Positions 53,734 to 62,484 of a DNA stretch of 64,000 nucleotides are shown piece by piece. The stretch is from the NCBI RefSeq assembly GCF_011602485.2, contig NZ_CP050022.2, positions 7,398,001 to 7,462,000 on the forward strand, given 5' to 3'. Within the stretch, counting starts at the first letter, position 1, and each line of letters begins with the position of its first letter. The notes beneath the pieces were generated by a model. That model was not told the origin of the DNA, made no database searches, and saw nothing but the letters and a program-made list of their open reading frames with translations. The DNA comes from Bradyrhizobium sp. 1(2017). GTDB taxonomy: Bacteria > Pseudomonadota > Alphaproteobacteria > Rhizobiales > Xanthobacteraceae. The translations under genes and the position numbers were made by a program.

Positions 53734-54117
53734 TCATGATTGGACGGCCAGCTGCTCCGCCATCAGGCGGTGCAGCATGTTGATCGCCTTGAGCGGACGC
53801 ACCATCACCTTGAAATGCGTGATGCGTCCCTCGCTGTCGAAGCTGATGATGTCGACACCGTTGATCTCGATGCCGTCGATGATGGTCTTGAATTCGAGCA
53901 CGGCGCCATTGTCGCTGCGCCATTCACCGACATAGGTGAAGCCCGGGCCGCCGAGCACCTTCTCGGCGCTGGAAAGATATTTGAAGGTGATGTCGCGGCC
54001 GCGCTGCGGCGAATGCACGACGGGGCTCTCGAACACGGCATCGGGGTGCAGGAGGTCCCAGAGCGCGGCGCGGTCATGGGACTTCATGTAGGCGTACCAG
54101 GAGTCGAGGCCGGTCAT
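53734..54117 (-). CDS. NTF2/SnoaL-like protein
   Basis: The 127-residue protein has the NTF2-like fold: SWYAYMKSHDRAALWDLLHPDAVFESPVVHSPQRGRD at the start, then EFKTIIDGIEINGVDIISFDSEGRITHFKVMVRPLKAI. ATG 54117 has GGGAGG nine bases upstream; a longer in-frame start would cross the PadR operator region. It lies 95 bases before the acyl-CoA dehydrogenase and may share its transcript. The family includes polyketide cyclases and isomerases. The substrate is not evident. Confidence 0.85.
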   Translation of the reverse strand: MTGLDSWYAYMKSHDRAALWDLLHPDAVFESPVVHSPQRGRDITFKYLSSAEKVLGGPGFTYVGEWRSDNGAVLEFKTIIDGIEINGVDIISFDSEGRITHFKVMVRPLKAINMLHRLMAEQLAVQS

Positions 54118-54254
54118 TCTCAGGTACCTCCCTAGGCCAAGGGCAATAAGTGCGAAAACAACCCCATGCACAGTAGCCAGAGGTTTGATTTCGCTGGATT
54201 TTCCAGTCGAGCCTTTGGCCCGGCTGCAAGCTGCCTCATATGCACATTGACGCA

Positions 54255-54272
54255 TATGCGCCGATGCGCATA
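54255..54272. promoter_or_regulatory. Palindrome between NTF2-like gene and PadR regulator
   Basis: TATGCGC-CGAT-GCGCATA is a perfect 7-bp inverted repeat in the 196-base divergent gap. ATATGC-like half-sites occur nearby at 54239-54257. PadR dimers bind dyads of this kind next to their own gene. Confidence 0.55.
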
Positions 54273-54313
54273 AAGTCAAGCAGGTTGGTCAAACCTCAGA
54301 AGGGAGGCCGGTC

Positions 54314-54901
54314 ATGGCACTGGGCGACGCAATCCTCGCATGCCTGACGGAACGTCCGATGACGGGTTACGAGCTCGCCAAGACATTCGATTCCTCGATC
54401 GGCTTCTTCTGGAAGGCCGACCACCAGCAGATCTACCGCGAGCTCTCCAAGCTGCGCGACCGCGGCTTCATCCAGGGCCGCGAGGTCGTGCAATCGGGCA
54501 AGCCCAACAAGCTGGTTTATACGCTGACCCCCGAGGGCAGAACAGCGCTGCGGCACTGGGCCGCGCGGCCAAGCACGCCAGCCTCGACCAAGGACGACCT
54601 CCTGGTCCGCCTCCATGCGCTCGACAGCATCGATATCGAGCCGCTGCGCACCGATCTGATGGCCCGCCTCGAGCACCACCGCGACCGTCACGCCAATTAC
54701 GAGCGCATCCTGAAGAAGCGTTTTCCTGACGGCACGGCGGAAGGCCGGCTCGACCTCGGTAACCTCCTCCTGCTCCGCCTCGGCGCCCGGCACGAGCAGA
54801 TGGTGGCCGACTTCTGCGAGGAAGCCCTGGCGGCACTGTCGGCGATGAGCGGCAAGGCCACGGTGGTGCCGCTGGAGGACGGCAAGCGCGAGAAAGGCTA
54901 G
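54314..54901 (+). CDS. PadR-family regulator
   Basis: The 195-residue regulator has a PadR winged helix at about 1-85 (ALGDAILACLTERPMTGYELAKTFDSSIGFFWKADHQQIYRELSKLRDRGFI, then VYTLTPEGRTAL). A C-terminal helical domain (Vir_act_alpha_C type) at about 95-180 forms the dimer. Members usually repress genes for small aromatic or lipid compounds. It is divergent from the NTF2-like gene and the beta-oxidation cluster, which is the likely target. GGGAGG precedes the ATG. Confidence 0.93.
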   Translation: MALGDAILACLTERPMTGYELAKTFDSSIGFFWKADHQQIYRELSKLRDRGFIQGREVVQSGKPNKLVYTLTPEGRTALRHWAARPSTPASTKDDLLVRLHALDSIDIEPLRTDLMARLEHHRDRHANYERILKKRFPDGTAEGRLDLGNLLLLRLGARHEQMVADFCEEALAALSAMSGKATVVPLEDGKREKG

Positions 54902-54949
54902 GGGCTGTCGAGCCCGACGCGACGGGAGACTTTAGCCCACCCAACGGTG

Positions 54950-55047
54950 TCATGCCCCGCGAAGGCGGGGCATCCAGTACTCCGCGGCAGGGCGGCTGGA
55001 ATCGAGCCGCCGCGGCGTACTGGATCGGCCCCTTCGCGGGCGATGAC
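54950..55047. repeat. Intergenic inverted repeat (TCATGCCCCGCGAAGG type)
   Basis: Outer ends TCATGCCCCGCGAAGG and CCCCTTCGCGGGCGATGACA are imperfect inverted copies. Inside, ATCCAGTAC faces GTACTGGAT and GGCGGCT faces AGCCGCC. The element fills the gap downstream of padR. Confidence 0.7.
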
Positions 55048-55151
55048 AGGGGAGTGTAGGGCGACCGCAAGCCGCGAATGCATCGCATCGCTGTCGAGCA
55101 CGCAGCCCCAAGGTTCCCCCGCCCAACTTTAAGACACCGCCGCCGCATTCC

Positions 55152-55291
55152 TTAACCCGTTATTTACCGTAACAGGAAAAAGTCGGTTTTCGAGGCAGAC
55201 GACCCGCGCCAATTCGGTTGTGATTGCAACCGGCACGCGAGGGAAGGCTGGAGGCGCCGGGTGGGGCGCCGAGTCGGAACCGGACAGAGTC
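55152..55291 (+). promoter_or_regulatory. Cell-cycle-type promoter sites before the PodJ-like gene
   Basis: TTAA-CCCGTTA-TTTA at 55152-55166 matches the CtrA consensus TTAA-N7-TTAA with one change. GAGTC occurs at 55271-55275 and 55287-55291, both of GANTC type, the target of CcrM methylation and GcrA control. The second touches the start codon. Confidence 0.45.
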
Positions 55292-58200
55292 ATGAATTCG
55301 CGCGTATCGTGGAGTGTTGACGGCATCGATCCATCCGTCCGGGAGCGGGCCGAGGCTGCTGCGCGTCGCGCGGGCATGTCGCTCAACGACTGGCTGAACT
55401 CCACGCTTGGCGACACCGCACCACCGAACTTTCGCGGACCCTACGACCAGCGTCCGCAGCCCATGCCGCAAGCACCGAGCCAGGAGAGCCGCGAAGTCGC
55501 CGACATCCACCAGCGGCTCGATGCGATCACCCAGCAGATCGAACGGATTTCAAAACCCACGCAGCGCCTGGACGCGTCGCGACAGGACGTCTCGCGCGAG
55601 CAGGGCGTCGCCCGCCAGCTGAACGATGCGATCTCGCGGCTCGATGCGCGGCTGTCGCAGATCTCGAAGCCGCAGCAATCCCACCCGCAGTCCCATCAGG
55701 CGGCGCGGCCGGCGCCGTCACCGGTCGAGGCGCGGCAGCGCCAGGCCGATGCGGTCGAACGCGCGGCAGCCCAGGTCTATCGCAGCTCGCCTCCTTTGAG
55801 CCCCGCATCTTTCGACGTCGCGGTCGCCGAGATCACGGCGCGGCAGAGCGAGCTCGATGGCTTCGCACCGCGGCAGATGCCGCCGCGCGCCGCGCCGCCG
55901 ATTGCGCCCATGGCAGCGCCACCCGCCGCTGCCTATGCGCCGCCGGCCCCGCAGCCGGGGCCGGATTTCTCGTCGCTCGAGCGCCATCTGCTCAAGATCA
56001 CGAGCCAGATCGAGTCGCTGCAGCGGCCGGACAATACCGAGCAGGCGATCACCGCGTTCCGGAGCGAACTGGCCGAGATCCGTGCCGCCATCACCGAGGC
56101 GATGCCGCGGCGTGCGATCGAATCGATCGAGAACGAGATCCGCTCGCTGCATCGCCGGATCGACGAGACCCGCTCCAACGGCACCGACGGCCAGGTCCTC
56201 TCGGGCATCGAGCGCGCGCTGTCCGACATCAAGCAGGTGCTGCGCACGCTGACGCCGGCCGAGCAGCTCACCGGCTATGACGAGGCGATCCGCAATCTCG
56301 GTGCCAAGCTCGACCTGATCCTGCGCGCCAATGACGATCCCTCGACGGTGCAGCAGCTCGAAGGCGCGATCTCCGCGCTGCGCGCCATCGTCTCCAACGT
56401 CGCCTCCAACGAAGCGCTGGCACGTCTGTCCGACGACGTGCAGCTGCTGTCGTCCAAGGTGGACCAGATCACCCGCGCCTCCGGCCACGGCGACAGCTTC
56501 GCGGTGCTGGAGCAGCGCATCGCGGCGCTTACCGCCGCACTGGAAGCGCGTGAGCGGCCGCAGCCGGCCGAGAGCACCGAGCATCTGGAAGCCGCCATCC
56601 GCGCGCTGTCGGACCGCTTCGACCGCATGCACGTCGGCAACGACTCGGCCTCGACCTTCGCGCATCTCGAGCAGCGCGTCTCCTATCTGCTGGAGCGGAT
56701 CGAAGCCGCCTCCGATCCGCGCAACGGCAATCTGAGCCGCGTCGAGGACGGGCTGCACGACATCCTCAGGCACCTGGAGCGGCAGCAGGCGACTTATTCC
56801 GCCCTGGCCGAGAGCCGCAATGCGGCACCGCCGCCGGATTCCGGCGTGGTCGATCTCGTCAAGCGCGAGCTCTCCGACATCCGCTTCAGCCAGGCCGAGA
56901 CCAACCGCAGCACCCAGGATTCGCTCGACGCGGTCCACAGCGCGCTCGGCCATGTCGTCGATCGTCTCTCGATGATCGAGGGCGATCTGCGCGCGGTGCG
57001 CACCGCCCCGCCCGCCGCCGCCCCTGCGCCGCAGCCGATGCCGATGCCAATCGCCGCGCCGTTCGAGCCCGCACCGATGGCGCGCGAGGTACGGCCGCAA
57101 CCGCAGGCCCAGCAGCCGAAATACGATCCGAAGCCGGAGCTGCCCAATCCCGCCGCCGCGCAAGCCACGCAGGCCGCCTTCGTCGCTGCGCCGCGCGAAT
57201 TCCACGCCGCTGCCCCAGTCGTGCCGCCGCCGATGCCGGCGGCACCGCAAGTCGCACCGCAAGTCGCACCGCCCTTGCCGCCGCGCGCGATCAGCGAGAT
57301 CCTGGAGCCGCACACCGCGCCCGCGCGCACAGCGCTCGCGCCGGAATTGCCGCCGGATCATCCGCTCGAGCCGGGCACACGACCGGGCGGGCGCGTCGCC
57401 ACGCCGTCGGAGCGCATCGCCGCCTCCGAGAGCGCGATCAGCGACATTCCCGCCGCGCCGAAAGAGCCGGTGTCATCGTCGAGCTTCATCGCCGCGGCCC
57501 GCCGCGCCGCGCAGGCCGCCGCCGCGCAGCCGCCCGAGAAAGCCGGCCGCGCCGCCAAGGCTTCGGCGAGAAGCGGCAAGGCCAAAGGCCAGGAAGGCGG
57601 CTCGACCATCACCTCCAAGATCCGCTCGCTGCTGGTCGGCGCGAGCGTGGTCGTGATCGTGCTCGGCACTTTCAAGATGGCGATGAACCTGCTCGACGGC
57701 GGCAGCGCGCCACCGGCCCCGCAGGCGATGCAGAATATTCCGAGCGAGCCGGTATCGCCCGCCCCGCCGCCGCCTCCGGTCGAGACCAAGCCAGCCGCCC
57801 CCGAGCAGATCACGCCGTCGATGACCTCGCCGACGCCGATCGGACGGCAATCCCAGAACAATGCCGCGCCGGCGCTCGCGCCCACGCCGGGCAGTTCGGC
57901 CTCGGTCGAGATCCCGCCCGCGCCCGCGGCGGCCCCGCCGCCTGCCTCCAACGATGTCACCGGCGCGCTGTCGGGCGCGAGCCGCGCCAAGCTCGGCCTC
58001 ATCCAGGTGCCGCCGAGCGAGAAGCTGCCCGACGCGATCGGCGGCCCCGCCTTGCGCAGCGCTGCGATGAAGGGCGATGCGACCGCGGCCTACGAGATCG
58101 GCTTGCGCTTTGCGGAAGGCAAGGGCGTCACCGCCAACTATGACGAAGCCGCCAAATGGTACGACCGCGCGGCGCAGGCCGGCGTGGTGCCCGCGACCTT

Positions 58201-58732
58201 CCGCCTCGGCACGCTCTACGAAAAGGGCCTCGGCGTGAAGAAGGACGCCGACATCGCCCGCCGCTACTACACGCAGGCCGCCGAACGCGGCAATGCCAAG
58301 GCGATGCACAATCTCGCGGTGCTCGATGCCGATGGCGGGGGCCGCGGCGCCAACTACAAGAGCGCGGCGCAGTGGTTCCGCAAGGCCGCCGATCGCGGCG
58401 TCGCCGACAGCCAGTTCAACCTCGGCATCCTCTACGCCCGCGGCATCGGCGTGGAGCAGAACCTCGCCGAATCCTACAAATGGTTCAGCCTGGCAGCCGC
58501 GCAGGGCGACACGGATGCGTCCGGCAAGCGTGACGACGTCGCAAAACGTCTCGACCCGCAATCGCTCGCCGCCGCCAAGCTCGCGATCCAGACATTCAGC
58601 CCCGAGCCGCAGCCCGACGATGCCGTCAACGTTCCCGCCCCGAACGGCGGCTGGGACAGCGCGCCACAGGCAAGCGCAAAACCGGCGCCGAAGGCGGTGG
58701 CGGCGAAGCGCTCGGCCTCGGCCGCGCATTAG
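55292..58732 (+). CDS. podJ: PodJ-like polarity protein with Sel1 repeats
   Basis: The 1146-residue protein begins with a short ribbon-helix-like segment, SVDGIDPSVRERAEAAARRAGMSLNDWLNSTL, typical of rhizobial PodJ. A very long coiled-coil region rich in Ala, Arg and Gln (about 70-560) and a Pro/Ala-rich linker follow. One membrane helix lies at about 780-800 (LLVGASVVVIVLGTFKMAMNLL), then a Pro-rich periplasmic linker. Four to five Sel1-type repeats span about 915-1090 (AYEIGLRFAEGKGVTANYDEAAKWYDRAA and so on). PodJ-type proteins mark a cell pole and recruit division or polarity factors. A CtrA-like site lies upstream. The symbol rests on domain layout. Confidence 0.82.
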   Translation: MNSRVSWSVDGIDPSVRERAEAAARRAGMSLNDWLNSTLGDTAPPNFRGPYDQRPQPMPQAPSQESREVADIHQRLDAITQQIERISKPTQRLDASRQDVSREQGVARQLNDAISRLDARLSQISKPQQSHPQSHQAARPAPSPVEARQRQADAVERAAAQVYRSSPPLSPASFDVAVAEITARQSELDGFAPRQMPPRAAPPIAPMAAPPAAAYAPPAPQPGPDFSSLERHLLKITSQIESLQRPDNTEQAITAFRSELAEIRAAITEAMPRRAIESIENEIRSLHRRIDETRSNGTDGQVLSGIERALSDIKQVLRTLTPAEQLTGYDEAIRNLGAKLDLILRANDDPSTVQQLEGAISALRAIVSNVASNEALARLSDDVQLLSSKVDQITRASGHGDSFAVLEQRIAALTAALEARERPQPAESTEHLEAAIRALSDRFDRMHVGNDSASTFAHLEQRVSYLLERIEAASDPRNGNLSRVEDGLHDILRHLERQQATYSALAESRNAAPPPDSGVVDLVKRELSDIRFSQAETNRSTQDSLDAVHSALGHVVDRLSMIEGDLRAVRTAPPAAAPAPQPMPMPIAAPFEPAPMAREVRPQPQAQQPKYDPKPELPNPAAAQATQAAFVAAPREFHAAAPVVPPPMPAAPQVAPQVAPPLPPRAISEILEPHTAPARTALAPELPPDHPLEPGTRPGGRVATPSERIAASESAISDIPAAPKEPVSSSSFIAAARRAAQAAAAQPPEKAGRAAKASARSGKAKGQEGGSTITSKIRSLLVGASVVVIVLGTFKMAMNLLDGGSAPPAPQAMQNIPSEPVSPAPPPPPVETKPAAPEQITPSMTSPTPIGRQSQNNAAPALAPTPGSSASVEIPPAPAAAPPPASNDVTGALSGASRAKLGLIQVPPSEKLPDAIGGPALRSAAMKGDATAAYEIGLRFAEGKGVTANYDEAAKWYDRAAQAGVVPATFRLGTLYEKGLGVKKDADIARRYYTQAAERGNAKAMHNLAVLDADGGGRGANYKSAAQWFRKAADRGVADSQFNLGILYARGIGVEQNLAESYKWFSLAAAQGDTDASGKRDDVAKRLDPQSLAAAKLAIQTFSPEPQPDDAVNVPAPNGGWDSAPQASAKPAPKAVAAKRSASAAH

Positions 58733-58746
58733 GCGAGATATCTCCG

Positions 58747-58774
58747 CGTCGTCCTGGCGAAAGCCAGGACGACG
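58747..58774. repeat. Minimal hairpin of the GTCCTGGCGAAAGCCAGGAC family
   Basis: CGTCGTCCTGGC (58747-58758) and GCCAGGACGACG (58763-58774) form a perfect 12-bp stem with a GAAA loop. It is the single-arm form of the element at 22292-22412 and lies 14 bases after the podJ stop, where it could also end transcription. Confidence 0.8.
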
Positions 58775-58934
58775 TTCGTGAGCTACGGCGCCTCGATCAT
58801 CCTCTTAGCTCATTCACCACGCTCGAAGTTCCCGGTCCCTCCCCGCGCCGAATTCCGCTATTGAAGGGCGCGGCAATCGTTCCGCCCTCCCGCGAGCATT
58901 CCGCGTTCGATCCGTCCCGCCGGCGCGTGGTTCA

Positions 58935-59852
58935 ATGCAGCTCTACCTTCCGATCGCCGATCTTCCGGTCAACGTCTTCCTGGTGCTCGCCATGGGCGCC
59001 GCGGTCGGCTTCGTGTCCGGCATGTTCGGGATCGGCGGCGGCTTCCTGATGACGCCGCTGCTGATCTTCATCGGCATCACGCCGGCGGTGGCGGTCGCCT
59101 CCGTCGCGAGCCACATCGCGGCCTCGTCCTTTTCGGGCGCGCTGTCTTACTGGCGGCGGCGCGCGATCGATCCGGCGCTGGCGAGCGTCCTGCTTTGCGG
59201 CGGCGTGACCGGCACGGCAATGGGGGTCTGGACCTTCACCCAGCTGCGCGCGCTCGGCCAGCTCGATCTGATGATCGCGCTGTCTTACGTCGTGCTGCTC
59301 ACCACCGTGGGCAGCCTGATGTTCTCGGAAGGCCTGCGCGCCCTGATGCGAACCCGGCGCGGTGCCGTGCCGCCACGCCGCAGCCACAACTGGATCCACG
59401 GCCTGCCGCTGAAGATGCGGTTCAAGCGCTCCAAGATCTATTTGTCGGTGATCCCCGTGGTGGTCGTCGGCATCATGATCGGCTTCATCGGCGCCATCAT
59501 GGGCATCGGCGGCGGCTTCATCCTGGTGCCGATCATGATCTATCTGCTGAGGGTTCCGACCTCGACGGTGATCGGGACCTCCATGGTCCTCACCTTGGTC
59601 ACGATGCTGTTCGCGACCATGCTGCACGCGGTGACCAATCACCTCGTCGACGCGGTGCTGGCGCTGATCCTGATGGTCGGCGGCGTTACCGGCGCGCAGT
59701 TCGGCGTCCGTGCCGGACAGAAGATCCGCGGCGAGCAGCTGCGGCTGCTGCTGGGCCTTCTGATCCTCTCGGTCGGCATCCGCTTCGCGGTCGAGCTGGT
59801 GATCCGCCCCGCTGACCTCTTCACCATCCGTGAGCTGGGGGTGACCGGATGA
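58935..59852 (+). CDS. TauE/SafE-family permease
   Basis: The 305-residue membrane protein has about eight helices in two inverted halves, each with the glycine-rich loop of the family: GFVSGMFGIGGGFLMTP near 20-40 and GFIGAIMGIGGGFILVP near 180-195. TauE/SafE proteins export sulphite or sulphoacetate or import related organosulphur anions. The next gene overlaps it by four bases, giving a permease and partner pair. Confidence 0.92.
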   Translation: MQLYLPIADLPVNVFLVLAMGAAVGFVSGMFGIGGGFLMTPLLIFIGITPAVAVASVASHIAASSFSGALSYWRRRAIDPALASVLLCGGVTGTAMGVWTFTQLRALGQLDLMIALSYVVLLTTVGSLMFSEGLRALMRTRRGAVPPRRSHNWIHGLPLKMRFKRSKIYLSVIPVVVVGIMIGFIGAIMGIGGGFILVPIMIYLLRVPTSTVIGTSMVLTLVTMLFATMLHAVTNHLVDAVLALILMVGGVTGAQFGVRAGQKIRGEQLRLLLGLLILSVGIRFAVELVIRPADLFTIRELGVTG

Positions 59853-60619
59853 CACGCGTGCTCCTTACACTCTGTGTCCTCGTGCTGCTCGGCGGCGCCG
59901 CGCGCGCCGAGCGGCTGATCGTGTCGGTCTCCAACCATCGCGTCACGGTGACGCCGAATTATGCCGGCGAGGAGCTGGTGCTGTTCGGCTCGGTCGAGAA
60001 GGATGCGACGACGCCGGCCGACCGCACCAATTACGATCTCGTGGTCACCGTGATGGGTCCGCGCGCCGACATGGTGACGCGACGGAAGGAACGCACCTTC
60101 GGCATCTGGATCAACACCGACTACCGGCAGTTCCTGGAGGTGCCGAGCTATCTGGCGCTGTTCGCCAACCGTCCCTTCGACGTCATCACCTCGCCCGAGA
60201 TCGCGCGGCGGCAGCAGATCGGGCTCAACAACGTGCTGCTGACCCAGCGCGTCAGCGGCGACTATGCCGACGTGGTGCCGAACGATGCGTTCCGCTCGGC
60301 CTTCGTCCGCCTGCGTACCCAGCGCGGGCTCTATCGCGAGGATGCGAGCGCGGTGACGTTCCTGACACCGACGCTGTTCCGCACCGGCATTCCGCTGCCG
60401 GCCGAGGTGCCGATCGGCACCTATGAGGTGGAGATCAAGCTGTTTGCGAACGGCGCGTTCCTCGGCAAGACCGAGACCGCGTTCGAAATCGTCAAGGTCG
60501 GCTTCGAGCAGTTCGTCGCCACCAGCGCGCGCCAGCACGGGCTGCTCTACGGCCTCGCCACGGTGGCGATGGCGCTGATGTCGGGATGGATGGCGTCGAT
60601 CGTGTTCCGGAAGGATTGA
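59849..60619 (+). CDS. TIGR02186-family membrane protein
   Basis: The 256-residue protein has a signal peptide (about 20 residues, ending ARAE), a beta-rich domain starting RLIVSVSNHRVTVTPNYAGEELVLFGSVEKD, and a C-terminal membrane helix (HGLLYGLATVAMALMSGWMASIVF). It fits the alphaproteobacterial family TIGR02186, which is regularly encoded beside TauE/SafE-type permeases. The function is unknown; a partner in anion export is suggested by the coupling (ATGA overlap). Confidence 0.88.
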   Translation: MTRVLLTLCVLVLLGGAARAERLIVSVSNHRVTVTPNYAGEELVLFGSVEKDATTPADRTNYDLVVTVMGPRADMVTRRKERTFGIWINTDYRQFLEVPSYLALFANRPFDVITSPEIARRQQIGLNNVLLTQRVSGDYADVVPNDAFRSAFVRLRTQRGLYREDASAVTFLTPTLFRTGIPLPAEVPIGTYEVEIKLFANGAFLGKTETAFEIVKVGFEQFVATSARQHGLLYGLATVAMALMSGWMASIVFRKD

Positions 60620-60630
60620 GCCACATCCTT

Positions 60631-60716
60631 CGTCATTGCGAGGAGCGAAGCGACGAAGCAATCCAGACTGCCTCTGCGGAAAGACTCTGGATTGCTTCGC
60701 TGCGCTCGCAATGACG
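60631..60716. repeat. Intergenic inverted repeat (CGTCATTGCGAGGAGCGAAGC type)
   Basis: A left arm from 60631 (CGTCATTGCGAGGAGCGAAGC, then GAAGCAATCCAGA) faces a right arm ending at 60716 (TCTGGATTGCTTCGC, then GCTCGCAATGACG). The arms pair nearly throughout. It lies between convergent genes and fits a known type of long palindromic repeat in alphaproteobacteria. Confidence 0.85.
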
Positions 60717-60726
60717 GTTGCGGCAA

Positions 60727-61500
60727 CTACGGCGCCTCGACCACCGTCGGCACGCCCGGCTCCAGCAGCCGCAGCCGCGTCCCGAAGCCGAGCACGTCGA
60801 AGGTCTTGCGCAGGTCCTCGCCGTTCTGGCGGAAATGCGCCCAGCCTTCGGTGTGCACCGGCACGATCATCGCATCGGGGAAGGCGCGCGCGGTCTCGAC
60901 GGTGTCGTTGGTGTCCATGGTGAGATGGAACGGTCCGCGCGTCTGCGCCGCGCCCGCGAAGGGCACCACCACGCCGCATTTGAAGCGGCGCGCGACTTCG
61001 GCGACGCCGTCGAACCAGGTGGTGTCGCCGCTGATATAGACCGGACGCGTGTCCTTCCGGCTCGACGACACCACGAAGCCGATGACGTCGCCCGACAGCG
61101 GCTCGATGCCGGCCGGACCGTGGCGCGCCGGCGTCGCGGTGATGGTCAGCGAATTGCCGTCACCGTCCCTCAGATGTGCGACGCTCCAGGGCGCAAGGCC
61201 CTCGACATGACCGCCGAGGCGCTTTGCGCCCGCCTCGGTCGTCAGCACGCGGTTGACCTTGAAGAGATATTCGCGGCCGGAATTGTCGAGATTGTCGGAG
61301 TGCTGGTCGTGGCTGAGCAGCACCGCATCGACCGGTCCGATCGCGTCGGGCTTCACGGCAGGTCCGATCGTCTTCTCCAGCTTCACATGCGGCAGCTGAT
61401 AGGCGCCGGGCGCATCGAAGGTCGGGTCGGTAAGCAGGCGAAAGCCGTCGATCTCGATCAGCGCGGTGGGACCGCCGATCAGCGTGATGGAAACGGGCAT
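60727..61500 (-). CDS. MBL-fold metal-dependent hydrolase (UlaG-like)
   Basis: The 257-residue protein has the MBL fold: ITLIGGPTALIEIDGFRLLTDPTFD near the start. The metal-binding sequence LLSHDQHSDNLDNSG has His-x2-His-Ser-Asp-Asn, a variant of HxHxDH. Further metal ligands lie in TPARHGPAG, ISGDTTW and VPVHTEGW. The family includes UlaG-type lactonases and RNA-processing relatives. The substrate is unknown. It is on the minus strand after the DMT transporter (12 bases), so likely one transcript. Confidence 0.9.
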   Translation of the reverse strand: MPVSITLIGGPTALIEIDGFRLLTDPTFDAPGAYQLPHVKLEKTIGPAVKPDAIGPVDAVLLSHDQHSDNLDNSGREYLFKVNRVLTTEAGAKRLGGHVEGLAPWSVAHLRDGDGNSLTITATPARHGPAGIEPLSGDVIGFVVSSSRKDTRPVYISGDTTWFDGVAEVARRFKCGVVVPFAGAAQTRGPFHLTMDTNDTVETARAFPDAMIVPVHTEGWAHFRQNGEDLRKTFDVLGFGTRLRLLEPGVPTVVEAP

Positions 61501-61512
61501 GGTGAACTCCTG

Positions 61513-62424
61513 TTAGGAGACGGGCTTTGCAGGGCGCGTCACCAGATAGATGCCGAGCGCGACCGGAATGATGCCGAGCAGATCGCGGGCCTCGACCTGC
61601 TCGCCAAGCACGAGGAACGCGAACAGCATGCCGAGCGGCGGCATCAGGAAATGATAGGCGCTCGCGGCGGTGGCGCCACACACTTTCAGGAGATGAAACC
61701 AGAGCCAGTAGGCCAGGATCGAGCCGCCGAGCACGAGGAAGGCGAAGGCGCCGATCAGGCCCGGCGTATAATCGATCGCGTGGATATCGGCGAAGGTGAA
61801 TGCGATCGGCGCGAGCACGATGCCGGCGGCGAGGTTCTGCACGCCGTTGCCGATCCACAGGGATCCCTTCGGCGCGAGCAGCTTGAACAGGATGGTGCCG
61901 GCGACGATCGAGGCGAGTGAGGCCAGCGTGAAGACGATGCCGTGCAGGCTGTCGGTGCCGACGGAGAGACGGTGCCAGACGATCGCGGTGACGCCGATGA
62001 TTCCGAGCAACAGGCCGCTCGCCTTGCGCCAGGTCATGCCTTCGCCGAGCAGAAGCGCGGCGAGCGCCGCCGTGAACACCGGGTTGGCCGAGACGATCAG
62101 GCCGCCGAGCCCCGCGGAGACCGATTGCAGGCCGGTATAGCCGAGCCCGAGATAGAGCGCGTTGTTGGCGATGCCGAGCACGGCGAAGATCGCGGCGTCG
62201 CGCCAGGACAGGGACCAGGCGTCGCCGCGGATCAGCGTCGCGCCCAGGATCAAAATGCCGGCGAGCGAGAAGCGGGCGGCGAGCAGGATCAGCGGCGGGC
62301 AATGGGTGACGCCGATCTTGCCAGCGACGAAGGCGTAGCTCCAGAGCAGGCAGAACAGGCCGATGGCCAGCGGCAGCGTGTTGAAGCGGCTGCGGGGAAC
62401 CGAGATCGAAGGGGCGAGCGACAT
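61513..62424 (-). CDS. DMT-family (EamA) transporter
   Basis: The 303-residue membrane protein has ten helices in two EamA repeats (first about 15-145, second about 155-290). The internal glycine-rich segments GLQSVSAGLGGLIVSANPVFTAAL and SAYHFLMPPLGMLFAFLVLGEQV are typical. Drug or metabolite export is likely; the substrate is unknown. It is divergent from a LysR-type regulator with an ATTT-N7-AAAT site in the 100-base gap and precedes the MBL hydrolase. Confidence 0.9.
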   Translation of the reverse strand: MSLAPSISVPRSRFNTLPLAIGLFCLLWSYAFVAGKIGVTHCPPLILLAARFSLAGILILGATLIRGDAWSLSWRDAAIFAVLGIANNALYLGLGYTGLQSVSAGLGGLIVSANPVFTAALAALLLGEGMTWRKASGLLLGIIGVTAIVWHRLSVGTDSLHGIVFTLASLASIVAGTILFKLLAPKGSLWIGNGVQNLAAGIVLAPIAFTFADIHAIDYTPGLIGAFAFLVLGGSILAYWLWFHLLKVCGATAASAYHFLMPPLGMLFAFLVLGEQVEARDLLGIIPVALGIYLVTRPAKPVS

Positions 62425-62469
62425 GAGGGCATTTCTCCTGGAGCCCTCGATCTAGGGATGCCGCTTGTC

Positions 62470-62484
62470 ATTTGGAAATTAAAT
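62470..62484. promoter_or_regulatory. LysR-type T-N11-A site
   Basis: ATTTGGAAATTAAAT is a dyad ATTT-N7-AAAT containing T-N11-A, the general LysR box. It lies in the 100-base gap between the DMT transporter and the divergent LysR regulator, 40 bases before the latter. Confidence 0.5.
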
